Shown: one piece after another, positions 24,134 through 33,500 of the stretch
How positions within the stretch are numbered: position 1 is the stretch's first letter
Layout: every line of letters starts with the position of its first letter
NCBI GenBank assembly: GCA_945862265.1
Contig: CAMAXP010000038.1
Coordinates: 1-44,457 of the forward strand
Length of the DNA stretch: 44,457 nucleotides
DNA from: Bordetella parapertussis
GTDB lineage: Bacteria > Pseudomonadota > Gammaproteobacteria > Burkholderiales > SG8-39
Reading direction: 5' to 3'
Notes under the pieces: model-generated
Database searches by the model: none
What the model was told of the DNA's origin: nothing
The model's input: the letters and a program-made list of their open reading frames with translations, nothing else
Position numbers and translations under genes: made by a program

Positions 24134-25374
24134 CCGTTCCGGGCCCCGTGCGCCTCGCGCTCAAGCGCTTCGCGGAACGCCGGGTGTGCGATGGCGATCA
24201 TTTTCGCCGGACGCTCGGCGAGCGGCACGCCGCGCAGGTCCGCCACGCCGTGCTCGGTGACGAACACGCCCGCTTCGCTGCGGGGCGTGGCCACCGGGCC
24301 GGAGAGCTTCGCGACCACGCGCGACAGCTTGGTGCCGATCGACGCCGGCAGGCAGATGAGCGAGGCACCGCCCGGCGAGGCGTTGGCCGCGCGGATGAAG
24401 TCCAGCGCGCCGCCGACCGCGCCGACGTAGCTGCCGTTGGCTATTTCAGCGTTGACCTGCCCGGTGAGGTCGACCTCGACCGCCGAGTTCACCGCGACGA
24501 AGTTGTCGAGGCTCCCCAGCACTTTTGCACTGTGCGTGTAGTCGGTGGCGCGCAGCGCGAGGGCAGGGTTGTTGCTCGCGAAATCGAACAGCAGCTTGGT
24601 GCCGAACAGCACGCCGCCGACGGTCACGCCGCGGTCGATCGACTTGTGCGCGTTGGTGATCGCGCCGCTCTGCATGAGCTTGGCCACGCCGTCGCACAGC
24701 AGCCCCGAGTGCACGCCGAGGTCGCGGCGATCGGCCAGCGCCGCGAGGATCGCGTCGGGCAGCGAACCGAGGCCGAACTCGACCACCGAGCGGTCGGGGA
24801 TGAACTGCGCGGCGTTGCGGCCGATGGCGAGTTCCACCTCGCCCGGCGCGCCGTACGGCAGGGGCGCCGGCGGGCGCGACGAGTGCACGATGGCCGCAAA
24901 GTCGCTCTCCTTCAGCAGCGGCGTCGTGTGGGTCCAGGGCACCTGGTCGTTGACCTCGGCGATCACGCAGCGCGCGGTCTTCAGCGCCGAGCCGAGGTAC
25001 TCCACCGAAAGCCCGAGGCTGTACTCGCCCTTCGCGTTGGGCGGGCTCACCTGCACCAGCACCACGTCGGTCTTCAGGCGCCCGGACTCGATCAGGCCGG
25101 CCAGCTGGGAGTAGGGGAAGGGGCAGATGTCGAGCAGGCCGGCGTCGGCGAGCTTGCGGTTATGCCCGGCGCCGCAATAGGAGGCGAGCTTCAGGTGGTC
25201 GGCGTGGTCGGCCTGGACGACGCCGGAATAGTTGACGCCGAGAAACACGCGGGCGCCCGTGTAAGCCGCCCGTTGGGCCACGAAAGCCTCGGTCAGCGTC
25301 AGCGGCTCGGAGCAGGCCTGCCCCCAGGTGACGCCGTCGCCCGGGCGGATGTATTTGGAGAGGTCGATGGTCAT
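24130..25374 (-). CDS. Acetyl-CoA hydrolase/transferase family protein (4-hydroxybutyrate CoA-transferase type)
   Basis: The 414-residue protein belongs to the CoA-transferase family that moves CoA between acetate and hydroxy or unsaturated acids. Visible motifs are RPGDGVTWGQACSEP at the N-terminus, VVLVQVSPPNAKGEYSLG, GLGSLPDAILAAL, the NSAVEVDLTGQVNAE segment and VGGALDFIRAA. The C-terminal VFVTEHGVADLRG also fits. It is first in a reverse operon with the glycosyltransferase and methyltransferase, joined by GTGA overlaps; that pairing is odd because their jobs seem unrelated. It lies 57 bases from the divergent reductase gene, so one control region may serve both. The acid substrate is unknown. 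Confidence 0.9.
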   Translation of the reverse strand: MTIDLSKYIRPGDGVTWGQACSEPLTLTEAFVAQRAAYTGARVFLGVNYSGVVQADHADHLKLASYCGAGHNRKLADAGLLDICPFPYSQLAGLIESGRLKTDVVLVQVSPPNAKGEYSLGLSVEYLGSALKTARCVIAEVNDQVPWTHTTPLLKESDFAAIVHSSRPPAPLPYGAPGEVELAIGRNAAQFIPDRSVVEFGLGSLPDAILAALADRRDLGVHSGLLCDGVAKLMQSGAITNAHKSIDRGVTVGGVLFGTKLLFDFASNNPALALRATDYTHSAKVLGSLDNFVAVNSAVEVDLTGQVNAEIANGSYVGAVGGALDFIRAANASPGGASLICLPASIGTKLSRVVAKLSGPVATPRSEAGVFVTEHGVADLRGVPLAERPAKMIAIAHPAFREALEREAHGARNG

Positions 25375-25431
25375 CCGGCGATGCTAACATTCGGCACCCC
25401 GATCCAACCCATTCCACTACCGGAGTTTCAA

Positions 25432-26019
25432 GTGCTAGACGACAAAGGCCTCGACCTGCTGTTCCGCAATGCCCGCAGCCACAACGGCTTCTCCGGCCCT
25501 GTCCCCGAAGCCAAGCTCCGTGAGCTCTACGACGTCGTGAAGTGGGCCCCCTCGACCATGAATACCCAGCCGATGCGCATCGTGTTCGTGACGACCGAAG
25601 CCGGCAAGAAGCTGCTCCAGCCCGCGCTGTCGCCGGGCAACCTCGACAAGTCCATGGCTGCACCCTGCATCGCGATCCTTGCGTGGGACACCAAGTACTT
25701 CGAGCAGCTGCCGACCCAGTTCGCACATCGCCCGCAGGCCATCGATCTTTTCAAGGGCCCGGAGAAGGCCGCGCACGCCGAGAAGACGGCTTTCCGCAAT
25801 TCCTCGATGCAGGGCGGCTACTTCATCCTCGCGGCGCGCGCCGTGGGCCTCGACTGCGGCCCGATGTCCGGCTTTGACAATGCCAAGGTCGACGCGGCTT
25901 TCTTCCCCGACGGCGGCTGGAAGTCGAACTTCCTCTGCAACATCGGTGTCGGCGACGCGTCCAAGGTCATGCCGCGCCTGCCGCGCCTCGCATTCGAGGA
26001 AGCCTGCAAGATCGCGTAG
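25432..26019 (+). CDS. rutE: RutE-like malonic semialdehyde reductase (nitroreductase family)
   Basis: This FMN-dependent reductase of the nitroreductase fold resembles E. coli RutE closely in pattern. RutE reduces malonic semialdehyde to 3-hydroxypropionate in pyrimidine breakdown. Shared stretches are the R-(S/T)-HNG start, KWAPSTMNTQP (WGPTSANCSP in RutE), ETAFRNSSMQ-type FRNSSMQGGY, GLDCGPMSGFDN and RLPRLAFEEAC. GTG 25432 has GGAG 7 bases before it and gives 195 residues, the RutE length. An ATG at 25381 would add 17 residues and leave almost no space to the divergent gene. No other rut gene is present, so it more likely serves a general aldehyde or quinone detoxification or a 3-hydroxypropionate route. 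Confidence 0.87.
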   Translation: MLDDKGLDLLFRNARSHNGFSGPVPEAKLRELYDVVKWAPSTMNTQPMRIVFVTTEAGKKLLQPALSPGNLDKSMAAPCIAILAWDTKYFEQLPTQFAHRPQAIDLFKGPEKAAHAEKTAFRNSSMQGGYFILAARAVGLDCGPMSGFDNAKVDAAFFPDGGWKSNFLCNIGVGDASKVMPRLPRLAFEEACKIA

Positions 26020-26031
26020 GACGCAGGGGCG

Positions 26032-27696
26032 ATGGCGAAAGCGAGCATCTGGAAGGACCTGAAGGCGGGCGCGGCGAACCATACGCCGCTCTCGCCCGTC
26101 GTTTTCCTCGCGCGCGCGGCTGAGGTCTACCCCGACCGGGTGGCCGTGATCCACGGCAAGCAGCGCATCACCCAGGCCGCGTTCTATGCACGCGCCCGGC
26201 AGCTGGCGTCCGCGCTGTCCAAGCGCGGCATCAAGCGCGGCGACGTGGTGTCGGCCATGCTGCCGAACGTGCCGGCCATGCTGGACGCCCATTACGGCGT
26301 GCCGATGTGCGGCGCAGTGTTGAATGCGATCAATACGCGCCTGGATGCAGACACGGTCGCCTATATCCTCGAGCACGGCGAGGCGAAGGCGATCATCGTC
26401 GACCGCCAATTCGCGCCGGTGGTCGGCGCGGCCCTGGCGCAGATCAAGCGCAAGATCCTCGTCATCGACAACGACGACCCGCTCTACACCGGCCCGGGCG
26501 AGCGACTCGGCAACCTTGAATACGCGGAGTTCCTCGCCACCGGGGACGCCGACTACCAGTGGTCGCTGCCCAAGGACGAATACGCGCCCATCGCGCTCAA
26601 CTACACCTCGGGTACCACGGGGCGGCCCAAGGGCGTCGTCTACCACCATCGCGGCACCTGGATCGAGGCGCTGGGGCACGTGGCCGCCTGGCCGATACCC
26701 ATGCACCCGGTGTACCTGTGGACGCTGCCGCTGTTCCATTGCAACGGCTGGGCCTTCGGATGGACAGTCACCGCGATGGCCGGCACGCACGTCTGCCTGC
26801 GCGCAGTAGACCCGGCCGTGATCTTCCCGATGATCGTCGAGCACGGCGTGACGCACATGTGCGGCGCACCGACCGTACTGGGGTTGCTGGTGGCGGCGCC
26901 CGCGGAGCACCGGCGCAGTTTTGCCAAACGTGTGGCCATCCAGGTGGCCGGCTCGCCGCCCCCCGCCAAGGTGATCGCCGAGATGGAAGGCCTCGGCTTC
27001 GACGTGCTGCACGTGTACGGCATGACCGAGCTGCAGGGCCCGTCCACGCTGAGCGCGCCGCAGGAGGCGTGGGCGAAGCTGCCTGCCGACGAACGCGCCA
27101 ACAAGATGGCGCTGCAGGGCGTGCGCTACCAGGTGGTGGACGGGCAGATCGTCGGCGACCCGAAGACCTGCAAGCCCGTGCCCAAGGACGGCGTGAGCAT
27201 CGGCGAAGTGCTGATGCAGGGCAACACCGTGATGCTCGGCTACCTCAAGGACCCCAAGGCCACGGCCGCGGCTTTCCGCGGCGGGTGGATGCACACCGGC
27301 GACCTCGCGGTGTGGGACGAGTCGAACTACATCGAGATCAAGGACCGCATGAAGGACATCATCATCTCGGGCGGGGAGAACATCTCTTCGGTCGAGGTGG
27401 AGATCGCGCTGTACAAGCACCCGTCCACGCTGCTCGCCGCGGTGGTCGCGCGGCCGGACGAGAAGTGGGGCGAGACGCCCTGCGCCTTCGTGCAGTTGAA
27501 GCCCGGCGTCACGGCGACCGAGGCGGAGTACGTGGAGTGGTGCCGGCAGCACCTGGCGCGCTTCAAGGTGCCGAAGAAGATTGTTTTCGGTGCCGTGCCG
27601 ACGACCGCTACGGGCAAGATCCAGAAGTACGTCCTGCGGGAGCAGGCACGGGAGATGCAGGAACCGATGCAACCAAAAACCAGGAGACAACAATGA
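26032..27696 (+). CDS. Acyl-CoA synthetase (AMP-forming)
   Basis: The 554-residue enzyme belongs to the adenylate-forming superfamily and activates a carboxylic acid with ATP and CoA. The phosphate loop YTSGTTGRPKG, the PLFHCNGW motif, VYGMTE (the adenine-binding region), WMHTGDLAVWDE and the DIIISGGENISSVEVE hinge are complete. The catalytic lysine lies near the end in TATGKIQK. It is close to medium-chain or fatty-acid CoA ligases of the FadD3/AlkK type by pattern, so a short to medium acid is likely. It follows the reductase gene by 12 bases and overlaps the DUF1080 lipoprotein gene as ATGA, so it is part of that operon. A link to 3-hydroxypropionate is conceivable but not shown. Confidence 0.93.
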   Translation: MAKASIWKDLKAGAANHTPLSPVVFLARAAEVYPDRVAVIHGKQRITQAAFYARARQLASALSKRGIKRGDVVSAMLPNVPAMLDAHYGVPMCGAVLNAINTRLDADTVAYILEHGEAKAIIVDRQFAPVVGAALAQIKRKILVIDNDDPLYTGPGERLGNLEYAEFLATGDADYQWSLPKDEYAPIALNYTSGTTGRPKGVVYHHRGTWIEALGHVAAWPIPMHPVYLWTLPLFHCNGWAFGWTVTAMAGTHVCLRAVDPAVIFPMIVEHGVTHMCGAPTVLGLLVAAPAEHRRSFAKRVAIQVAGSPPPAKVIAEMEGLGFDVLHVYGMTELQGPSTLSAPQEAWAKLPADERANKMALQGVRYQVVDGQIVGDPKTCKPVPKDGVSIGEVLMQGNTVMLGYLKDPKATAAAFRGGWMHTGDLAVWDESNYIEIKDRMKDIIISGGENISSVEVEIALYKHPSTLLAAVVARPDEKWGETPCAFVQLKPGVTATEAEYVEWCRQHLARFKVPKKIVFGAVPTTATGKIQKYVLREQAREMQEPMQPKTRRQQ

Positions 27697-28292
27697 CGAT
27701 CAATCGACGTGAATTCATTGGCGCGGGCCTCGCGATCATGGGCGCCGGACTTGCCGGATGCGCAGGCTCGGGCGGCAGCTCCGACTGGGTGACGCTGGTC
27801 GACGGCAAGAGCGTGCCGGCCGGCTGGAAGCAGCTCGGGGAGGGCAACTGGAGGGTGGTCGACGGCACGTTGCAGGGCGCGAACGGCAAGGCCGGCTACC
27901 TCGTTTCGCCGGCGTCGTATACGGACTTCGAGATCCGCGCCGAGTTCTGGGGCGATGCCGAGGCCAACAGCGGCATCTTCATCCGCTGTCAGGACCCGGC
28001 CAAGGTCGGCGCGGCCACTTCCTACGAAGTGAACATCTGGGACAAGCGCCCGGACCCGACGTACGGCACCGGTGCGATCGTGGACTTCGCGGCGGTCGCG
28101 AAGCCCTACCCGCAGTCGGCCAACCGCTGGAACCTGTACGAGATCATTGCGCGCGGCGACCGCGTGACCGTCTGGCTCAACGGCCAGCAGACCGCCGACC
28201 TCGTCCGCGCGAAGTTCCTCAAGGGCCCCTTTGCGCTGCAGTCCGCGGGCGGCACGATCCGCTTCCGCAAGGTCGAGATCCGCACGCTGTAA
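27693..28292 (+). CDS. DUF1080 (3-keto-disaccharide hydrolase-like) Tat lipoprotein
   Basis: The 199-residue protein starts with a twin-arginine signal (NRREFIGAGL) that ends in the lipobox LAGC, so it is exported folded and lipid-anchored. The rest is a jelly-roll of the DUF1080 family (Pfam PF06439), with NWRVVDGTLQG, NSGIFIRCQDP, the WNLYEIIARGDRVTVWLNG strand and the closing GTIRFRKVEIRTL. Members hydrolyse 3-keto-glycosides or only bind sugars. The start overlaps the synthetase stop (ATGA), with AGGAG 8 bases upstream. It is the only clear sugar-directed protein in this operon. An alternative longer frame upstream belongs to the synthetase region and is rejected. Confidence 0.9.
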   Translation: MTINRREFIGAGLAIMGAGLAGCAGSGGSSDWVTLVDGKSVPAGWKQLGEGNWRVVDGTLQGANGKAGYLVSPASYTDFEIRAEFWGDAEANSGIFIRCQDPAKVGAATSYEVNIWDKRPDPTYGTGAIVDFAAVAKPYPQSANRWNLYEIIARGDRVTVWLNGQQTADLVRAKFLKGPFALQSAGGTIRFRKVEIRTL

Positions 28293-28344
28293 CCGGGCCG
28301 GGGGCGTGTCCCGGTCTTACCCCCGGAGCAACGCGCGCCGTGCG

Positions 28345-29169
28345 ATGTTGTTCGCGCTGGCCGCTTCGGTGGTGGTGTCCTTTGCGGACGTCTTCGCCAA
28401 GTGGCTGGTCGCGGAGTATCCCGTCGTGATGGTGTGCTGGTCGCGCATGGGGTTCATCACCCTGATCCTCGGGGCGGTGGGCACGGCGCAGCTCGGGCCG
28501 CGCATCGTACGCCCCAACGCGTTGCGCCTGCAGGTGCTGCGCGGGTTGGCGTCCGTAGTCGGCACTTCGGCCGCATTCCTCGGCTTCCGGCTGATGCCGC
28601 TCGCCGAGTGCCTCGCCATCATCATGGTGGCGCCGGTGCTGGCCAACCTCTTGTCCCACTGGTGGCTCGACGAGCCCGGCGATTCGCGCAGCTGGTTCGC
28701 GGCGGCGGCGAGCTTCGTCGGGGTGCTGGTCATCGTGCGGCCGGGGCTCGGGGTGTTCTCGTGGGAGGTTTTGCTTCCCGTGGTGTGCGCGCTGTCGCTT
28801 GCCTTCTTCCAGGCCTGCACGCGGGCGCTGTCCGGGCGGGACGATGCACGGGTCACGGCCTTCTTCGGGCCTGCCGTGGCCTTCTGCGTGTTCTCGCTCG
28901 CGATGCCATTCAACTGGGTCACGCCGCGCTCGTGGTTCGACGCCGGCTTGTTCGTCGCGCTCGGCGCCATCGTCGCCGGGGTGCAGGTGCTGCAGACCCA
29001 GGCCTACCGGCACGGCACGACGCACGTCATCGCGCCTTTCACCTACGTGGGCATCGTGAACTCGGTGTGGCTGGGGTGGCTGGTATTCGGCGCGGTGCCG
29101 GATGCGTGGTCGTTCGTGGGGATGGCGGTGATTGCGGGGGCGGGGGTGGCGATGGTGTGGCGGAAGTGA
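28345..29169 (+). CDS. DMT superfamily (EamA-type) transporter
   Basis: This is a ten-helix permease of about 274 residues with two EamA repeats; the first opens with AASVVVSFADVFAKWLV. The motif LRLQVLRGLASVVGTSAAFLG and the later pair VGIVNSVWLGWLVFG and GMAVIAGAGVAMVW mark the repeats. DMT exporters move amino acids, purines or small metabolites. ATG 28345 is the only credible start before helix 1, although its ribosome site is weak; a GTG about 40 bases upstream is possible. It follows the DUF1080 gene on the same strand and converges on the FAD enzyme gene. The substrate is unknown. Confidence 0.87.
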   Translation: MLFALAASVVVSFADVFAKWLVAEYPVVMVCWSRMGFITLILGAVGTAQLGPRIVRPNALRLQVLRGLASVVGTSAAFLGFRLMPLAECLAIIMVAPVLANLLSHWWLDEPGDSRSWFAAAASFVGVLVIVRPGLGVFSWEVLLPVVCALSLAFFQACTRALSGRDDARVTAFFGPAVAFCVFSLAMPFNWVTPRSWFDAGLFVALGAIVAGVQVLQTQAYRHGTTHVIAPFTYVGIVNSVWLGWLVFGAVPDAWSFVGMAVIAGAGVAMVWRK

Positions 29170-29172
29170 CTG

Positions 29173-30477
29173 TTAGAACCCGATCGCGTCGCGCAGCTGC
29201 ATGTAGGTGATCGCCACCTGCTTGGCGGGCACGCGCAGCGCGTGGAACGGGATCGGCTCGAAGGCCCCGTGGCTCATCGGCCCGAGGTCCACGCTCTCGC
29301 CCAGCGCCATTCGCGCGAGGCGGTTGCCCATCAGGGCGGACAACGCTACGCCGCGCCCGTTGTATCCCAGCGCATAGGACACCTCGGGCGACAACCGCCC
29401 CACGTGCGGGAGGAAATCGAGCGTCGCGGCCACCAGCCCGTACCACCGTTGGTCGAGCGGAATCTCCGCCAGCTGCGGGAAGATCACCGCCATGTCCTTC
29501 GCGAGGCGCCGGTAGACGCGCTCGGAGGCTTGGCTCGACGCGCCGCCACGGCCGCCGAAGACGAACCGCCCGTCGGGCATCACGCGGTAGTAGTTGGTGA
29601 GGCGTTTCGCGTCTGTCGCGAGGTTGGCCTGGGGCAGGATCTGCGCGCGCAGGCTTGCGCTGAGTGGCTCTGTGGCGATCAGTGCGGAGGCCACAGGGAC
29701 AACGCGCTTCTTCAACTGGTCGCCAGCGTGCGTCAGGTCGGTGTACCCGTTGGTCGCAATCACGAGGTGGCGTGCCTTTACGCGGGCACGTGCAGTGTGG
29801 ACTACGACGCCACCCGCCTCAGGGGACCATGACTCGACCGGCGTGTCGCAGTAGATGCCAACGTTGCGGGACGCCAGCGAATTCGCCAACGCCTGGCAGT
29901 ACTCCAGCGGATGGATCCCCGCGCCGCGCGGTTCGAAATAGGCGGCTTTGTAGAACGCCGTACCGATTCGCGCGGAGGCCTCGCCCGCATCGAGCATGCG
30001 CGGCGTTCTGTCGCCCGCGTTCTTTTCCAGCCAGCGCACGTCGGCCTCGAAGCGGGCGATATCCACCGGGTTCACCACCGGCGTGAGGTGACCGTAGCGT
30101 GCAAAGGCGCAGTCGAGCGAATACTCGCCGACGATGGCTTCTAGCGTGTCTACCGCCTCGTGCGCGGTGCGGTGCATCAGCAGCGCAGTCTCCGTGCCGT
30201 ACTTGCGTTCGAGCTCAGGGAACGTGAGCTTGTAGCGTGGCACGGCCATGCCGCCGTTGCGCCCGCTCGCGCCCCAGCCGACCTGGTTCGCCTCCAGCAC
30301 CACGCAGGTCTGCCCGGCCTTCTGCAGGTGGTGGGCCGTGGAAAGGCCGGTGAAGCCGCCCCCGATGATCGCTACATCCGCTTCGATGTCCGCGTCCAGC
30401 GCAGGGAAGGCGCACGCATGGCGCGCGGTGGCCGCCCAATAGGATGAGGCGTGTTCCGGGGCGGGTGGCTGTTTCAC
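29173..30477 (-). CDS. FAD-dependent amine oxidoreductase (PuuB-like DAO family)
   Basis: The 434-residue protein has an FAD-binding Rossmann motif ADVAIIGGGFTGLSTAHHLQ (GGGFTG at 39-44), the GWGASGRNGG flavin loop, and the C-terminal GYNGRGVALSALMG. The pattern SYWAATA near the start and GLVAATLDFLPHVG are characteristic of gamma-glutamylputrescine oxidoreductase and related amine oxidases. These oxidise primary or secondary amines with release of ammonia or aldehyde. GTG 30477 gives the family N-terminus; a longer open frame reaches into the divergent gene and is not used. No ribosome site is strong. It diverges from the hydantoinase fusion with about 80 bases between. The amine substrate is unknown and no polyamine genes are near. 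Confidence 0.88.
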   Translation of the reverse strand: MKQPPAPEHASSYWAATARHACAFPALDADIEADVAIIGGGFTGLSTAHHLQKAGQTCVVLEANQVGWGASGRNGGMAVPRYKLTFPELERKYGTETALLMHRTAHEAVDTLEAIVGEYSLDCAFARYGHLTPVVNPVDIARFEADVRWLEKNAGDRTPRMLDAGEASARIGTAFYKAAYFEPRGAGIHPLEYCQALANSLASRNVGIYCDTPVESWSPEAGGVVVHTARARVKARHLVIATNGYTDLTHAGDQLKKRVVPVASALIATEPLSASLRAQILPQANLATDAKRLTNYYRVMPDGRFVFGGRGGASSQASERVYRRLAKDMAVIFPQLAEIPLDQRWYGLVAATLDFLPHVGRLSPEVSYALGYNGRGVALSALMGNRLARMALGESVDLGPMSHGAFEPIPFHALRVPAKQVAITYMQLRDAIGF

Positions 30478-30558
30478 GTTATGGGCTGGCCGGCGCGCTT
30501 TGCGCGAGGGCTGCGTGGTTATACTGGATGCGACCTTGTATACCAGAGGAAACGGCAC

Positions 30559-33500
30559 ATGGGAATTGGCATCGGTTGCGACATCGGCGGGACATTCACG
30601 GACCTGCTGATGATTGACGAATCCACCGGCAGGGTCTTCGTCGACAAGATCCTGACCACGCCGGCGGACCCGTCGCTCGCGATCGAAACAGGCCTCCGCG
30701 GCCTGGAAAAGCAGTCGCCTGGCTCGATCCCCAAAGCGCTCGCCCTGGTTCACGGCACGACGCTGGTGATCAACGCCGTCATCGAACGCAAGGGCGCGGT
30801 CACCGGCCTCATCACCACGCGCGGGTTTCGTGACGTCCTGGAGATCGGGCGCGAGAAGCGCTACGACGGCAACGACCTGCAGATCACGTTTCCCGAGCCG
30901 CTGGTGGCGCGGCCCATGCGGCTGGAAGTCGACGAGCGCATCCTCACCACCGGCCGCGTGCTGACGCCGCTCGACGAGCATTCAGTCGAGGTCGCGCTGA
31001 AGTCGCTGGTCGCGCAGGGCGTGCAGTCGATCGCGGTCTGCCTGATCAACTCGTTCGCCAACCCGGCCCACGAGCAGCGCATCGGCGAAATCGCCGCGCG
31101 CGTCGCGCCGGGGATCCCGATCACGCTGTCGCACGAGGTGTTGCGCGAACTGAAAGAGTACGAGCGCACCACGACGGCGGCAGTGAATGCGTATGCGAAG
31201 CCCGTGGTGGAGCGTTATCTCAAGAAGCTCGACGAGCGCCTCGGCGCCATCGGCTACAAGGGCGAGTTGCTCTTGATGCAGTCGAGCGGCGGGCTGAATT
31301 CGTCCGCGATGGCGCGGCGCTTCCCGGTGCAGATCATCGAGTCCGGCCCCGCGGCCGGTGCCATCGGCGCGGCGCACTACGCGAAGCTCGCGGGCTACGA
31401 CAAGGTGCTGGCCTTCGACATGGGCGGCACCACCGCCAAGATGTGCCTCGTGGTCGACGGCCGCGTCGTGCGCGTGAACCAGCTCGAGGTGGACCGCGTG
31501 CACCGCTTCAAGCGCGGCAGCGGGATCCCGGTGCGCATTCCCGTCGTGGACCTCATGGAGATCGGCGCGGGCGGTGGCAGCATCGCCAAGGTGAGCCCCA
31601 AGGGCACGATGGAGGTTGGCCCGGAGAGCGCCTCGGCCGATCCCGGCCCGGTCTGCTACGGGCAGGGCGGCACGGAGCCCACGGTGTCGGATGCCGACCT
31701 CGTGCTGGGGTACCTCAATCCCGGTTATTTCCTAGGCGGGCGCATGGCGCTCGACCGCGACAAGGCGGCTGCGGCGATCGAAGCGCGGCTCGGCAAGACG
31801 CTTGGCCTCACGATGGCGCAGGCCGCGTGGGGTATCCACAGTCTGGTGAACGAGAACATGGCGAGCGCGGCCAAGATCTACGTGGCCGAGAAGGGCGAGA
31901 GCCCGAGCAGCTGCGCAGTGGTTGCGTTCGGCGGCGCGGGGCCCGTGCACGCGTACGACCTCGCACGGCGCATTGGCGCGAACGTGGTGGTGATCCCGCC
32001 ACGCGCGGGCGTGGCATCGGCTTTCGGCATGCTGATCGCGCCTTCTTCATTCGACACCGTGCGCACGCACCGCACTCGGGCTACGCATGCGGACGTGAAG
32101 GAGATCGCGGCGCTGTTCGAAGGCATGGAAGCCGAGGCCCGCGCCGGCCTGCCGCGCGGCGTGGACCAGGGCGAGGTCTGGTTCGAGCGTTCGGCGGATG
32201 TGCGCTACGTGGGGCAGGGCTACGATATCCCGGTGCCGATCGACCCGGCGATCCTCGTGGCGGGGTCGTTCAAGGTAAGTCTTCGGGAGGCGTTCAACAC
32301 GGTTTACCGCCACCTCTACGGCCGTGTGTTCGACGAACTCGAGCTCGAGGTCATGAGCTTTCGCGTCACGGCGTATGCGCCAGGACGCAAGTTTATTGAT
32401 GCACCCGAGGTCAAGAGTTCGGGTACCGCAAAGTGCACCTGGCGCGACGCCTACTGCCCGGTCACGGAAAAATTCGTTCCGCACGCCGTGTATGCACGTG
32501 GCGACCTGTGGCTGGGCGTGAAGCTCGAAGGCCCGGCCATCGTCGAGGAGCCGGAGTCCACAACGGTGGTGGGCGTCGGTGCCAGCATCACGGTCGACGC
32601 CTCGGGCAGCCTGATCGTCACGCTGCCCGGCCAGTCGGCGAGGAAAGGATCGTCCGAGACGCTCGATGCGGTGACGCTCGAAATGCTCTGGCGGCGCCTC
32701 TCGTCCGGTGTGGACGAAGTGGCCGCAGCACTCGTGCGTACATCGTTTTCCACGGTGGTCCGGGACGTGGCCGACTACGCCTGCGGCGTGTTCGACGCCA
32801 AGGCGCGGCTGCTGGTGCGCTCGACCGACAGCACGCCAGGCATCGCCGGCGGCCTCGGGCCGATGCTGCAGCACATGCTCACGCAGGTCCGGGTGGAGGA
32901 CTTACGCGAAGGCGACGTGCTGGTCGGCAACGACCCGTGGAACGGTAGCGGTCACCACAACGACATCTTCACCGCCTCGCCGGCGTTCCTCGACGGGCGG
33001 CTGGTGGGGTTTGCGGCGTGCTCTGCGCACCACGTGGACATCGGTGGCCGGCGCGCGACGACCGAGAGCCGCGACAACTACGAGGAAGGCCTGCGCATCC
33101 CGGTGTGCCTCCTCTACAAGGGCGGGGAGCCCAACCGCGACGTGTTCAGCTTCATCGCCAGCAACGTGCGCCTGCCTGAGACGGTACTTGGCGACCTGCG
33201 CGCGCAGGTGTCGGCGAACCACGTGGGCTGCGAGCGCCTGCGGGAGATCTGCGTGGAGCGCGGCTGGCCGGACTTCCAGGGCCTGGCCGACGAGATCATC
33301 CGGCGCAGTGAAGACATCGCCCGCGCCGAGATCCTGCGCATCCCGGACGGCACCTACACGCACGAGGCGCCGATTGAAATGATCGACGGCGAGAAGATCG
33401 TGCTCAAAGCCACCGTGACTGTGGAGGGCGACGAGCTGACGGTCGACTTCACCGGCAGCGCGAAGCAGGTGCGGCCCGCGATCAACTGCACCATCCGCTA

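Noticed and set aside
21731..24430. Forward frame of 899 codons opposite the glycosyltransferase operon
   Set aside because: It is antisense to three genes with clear domains, its composition is biased to Arg, Ala and Gly, and no family motif is visible.
25435..27693. Reverse frame of about 750 codons opposite the reductase and synthetase
   Set aside because: It is antisense to complete, motif-rich enzymes and shows no recognisable domain.
30478..30981. N-terminal extension of the FAD oxidoreductase frame
   Set aside because: The extra 168 codons lie antisense to the hydantoinase fusion and lack homology; the family N-terminus begins at GTG 30477.
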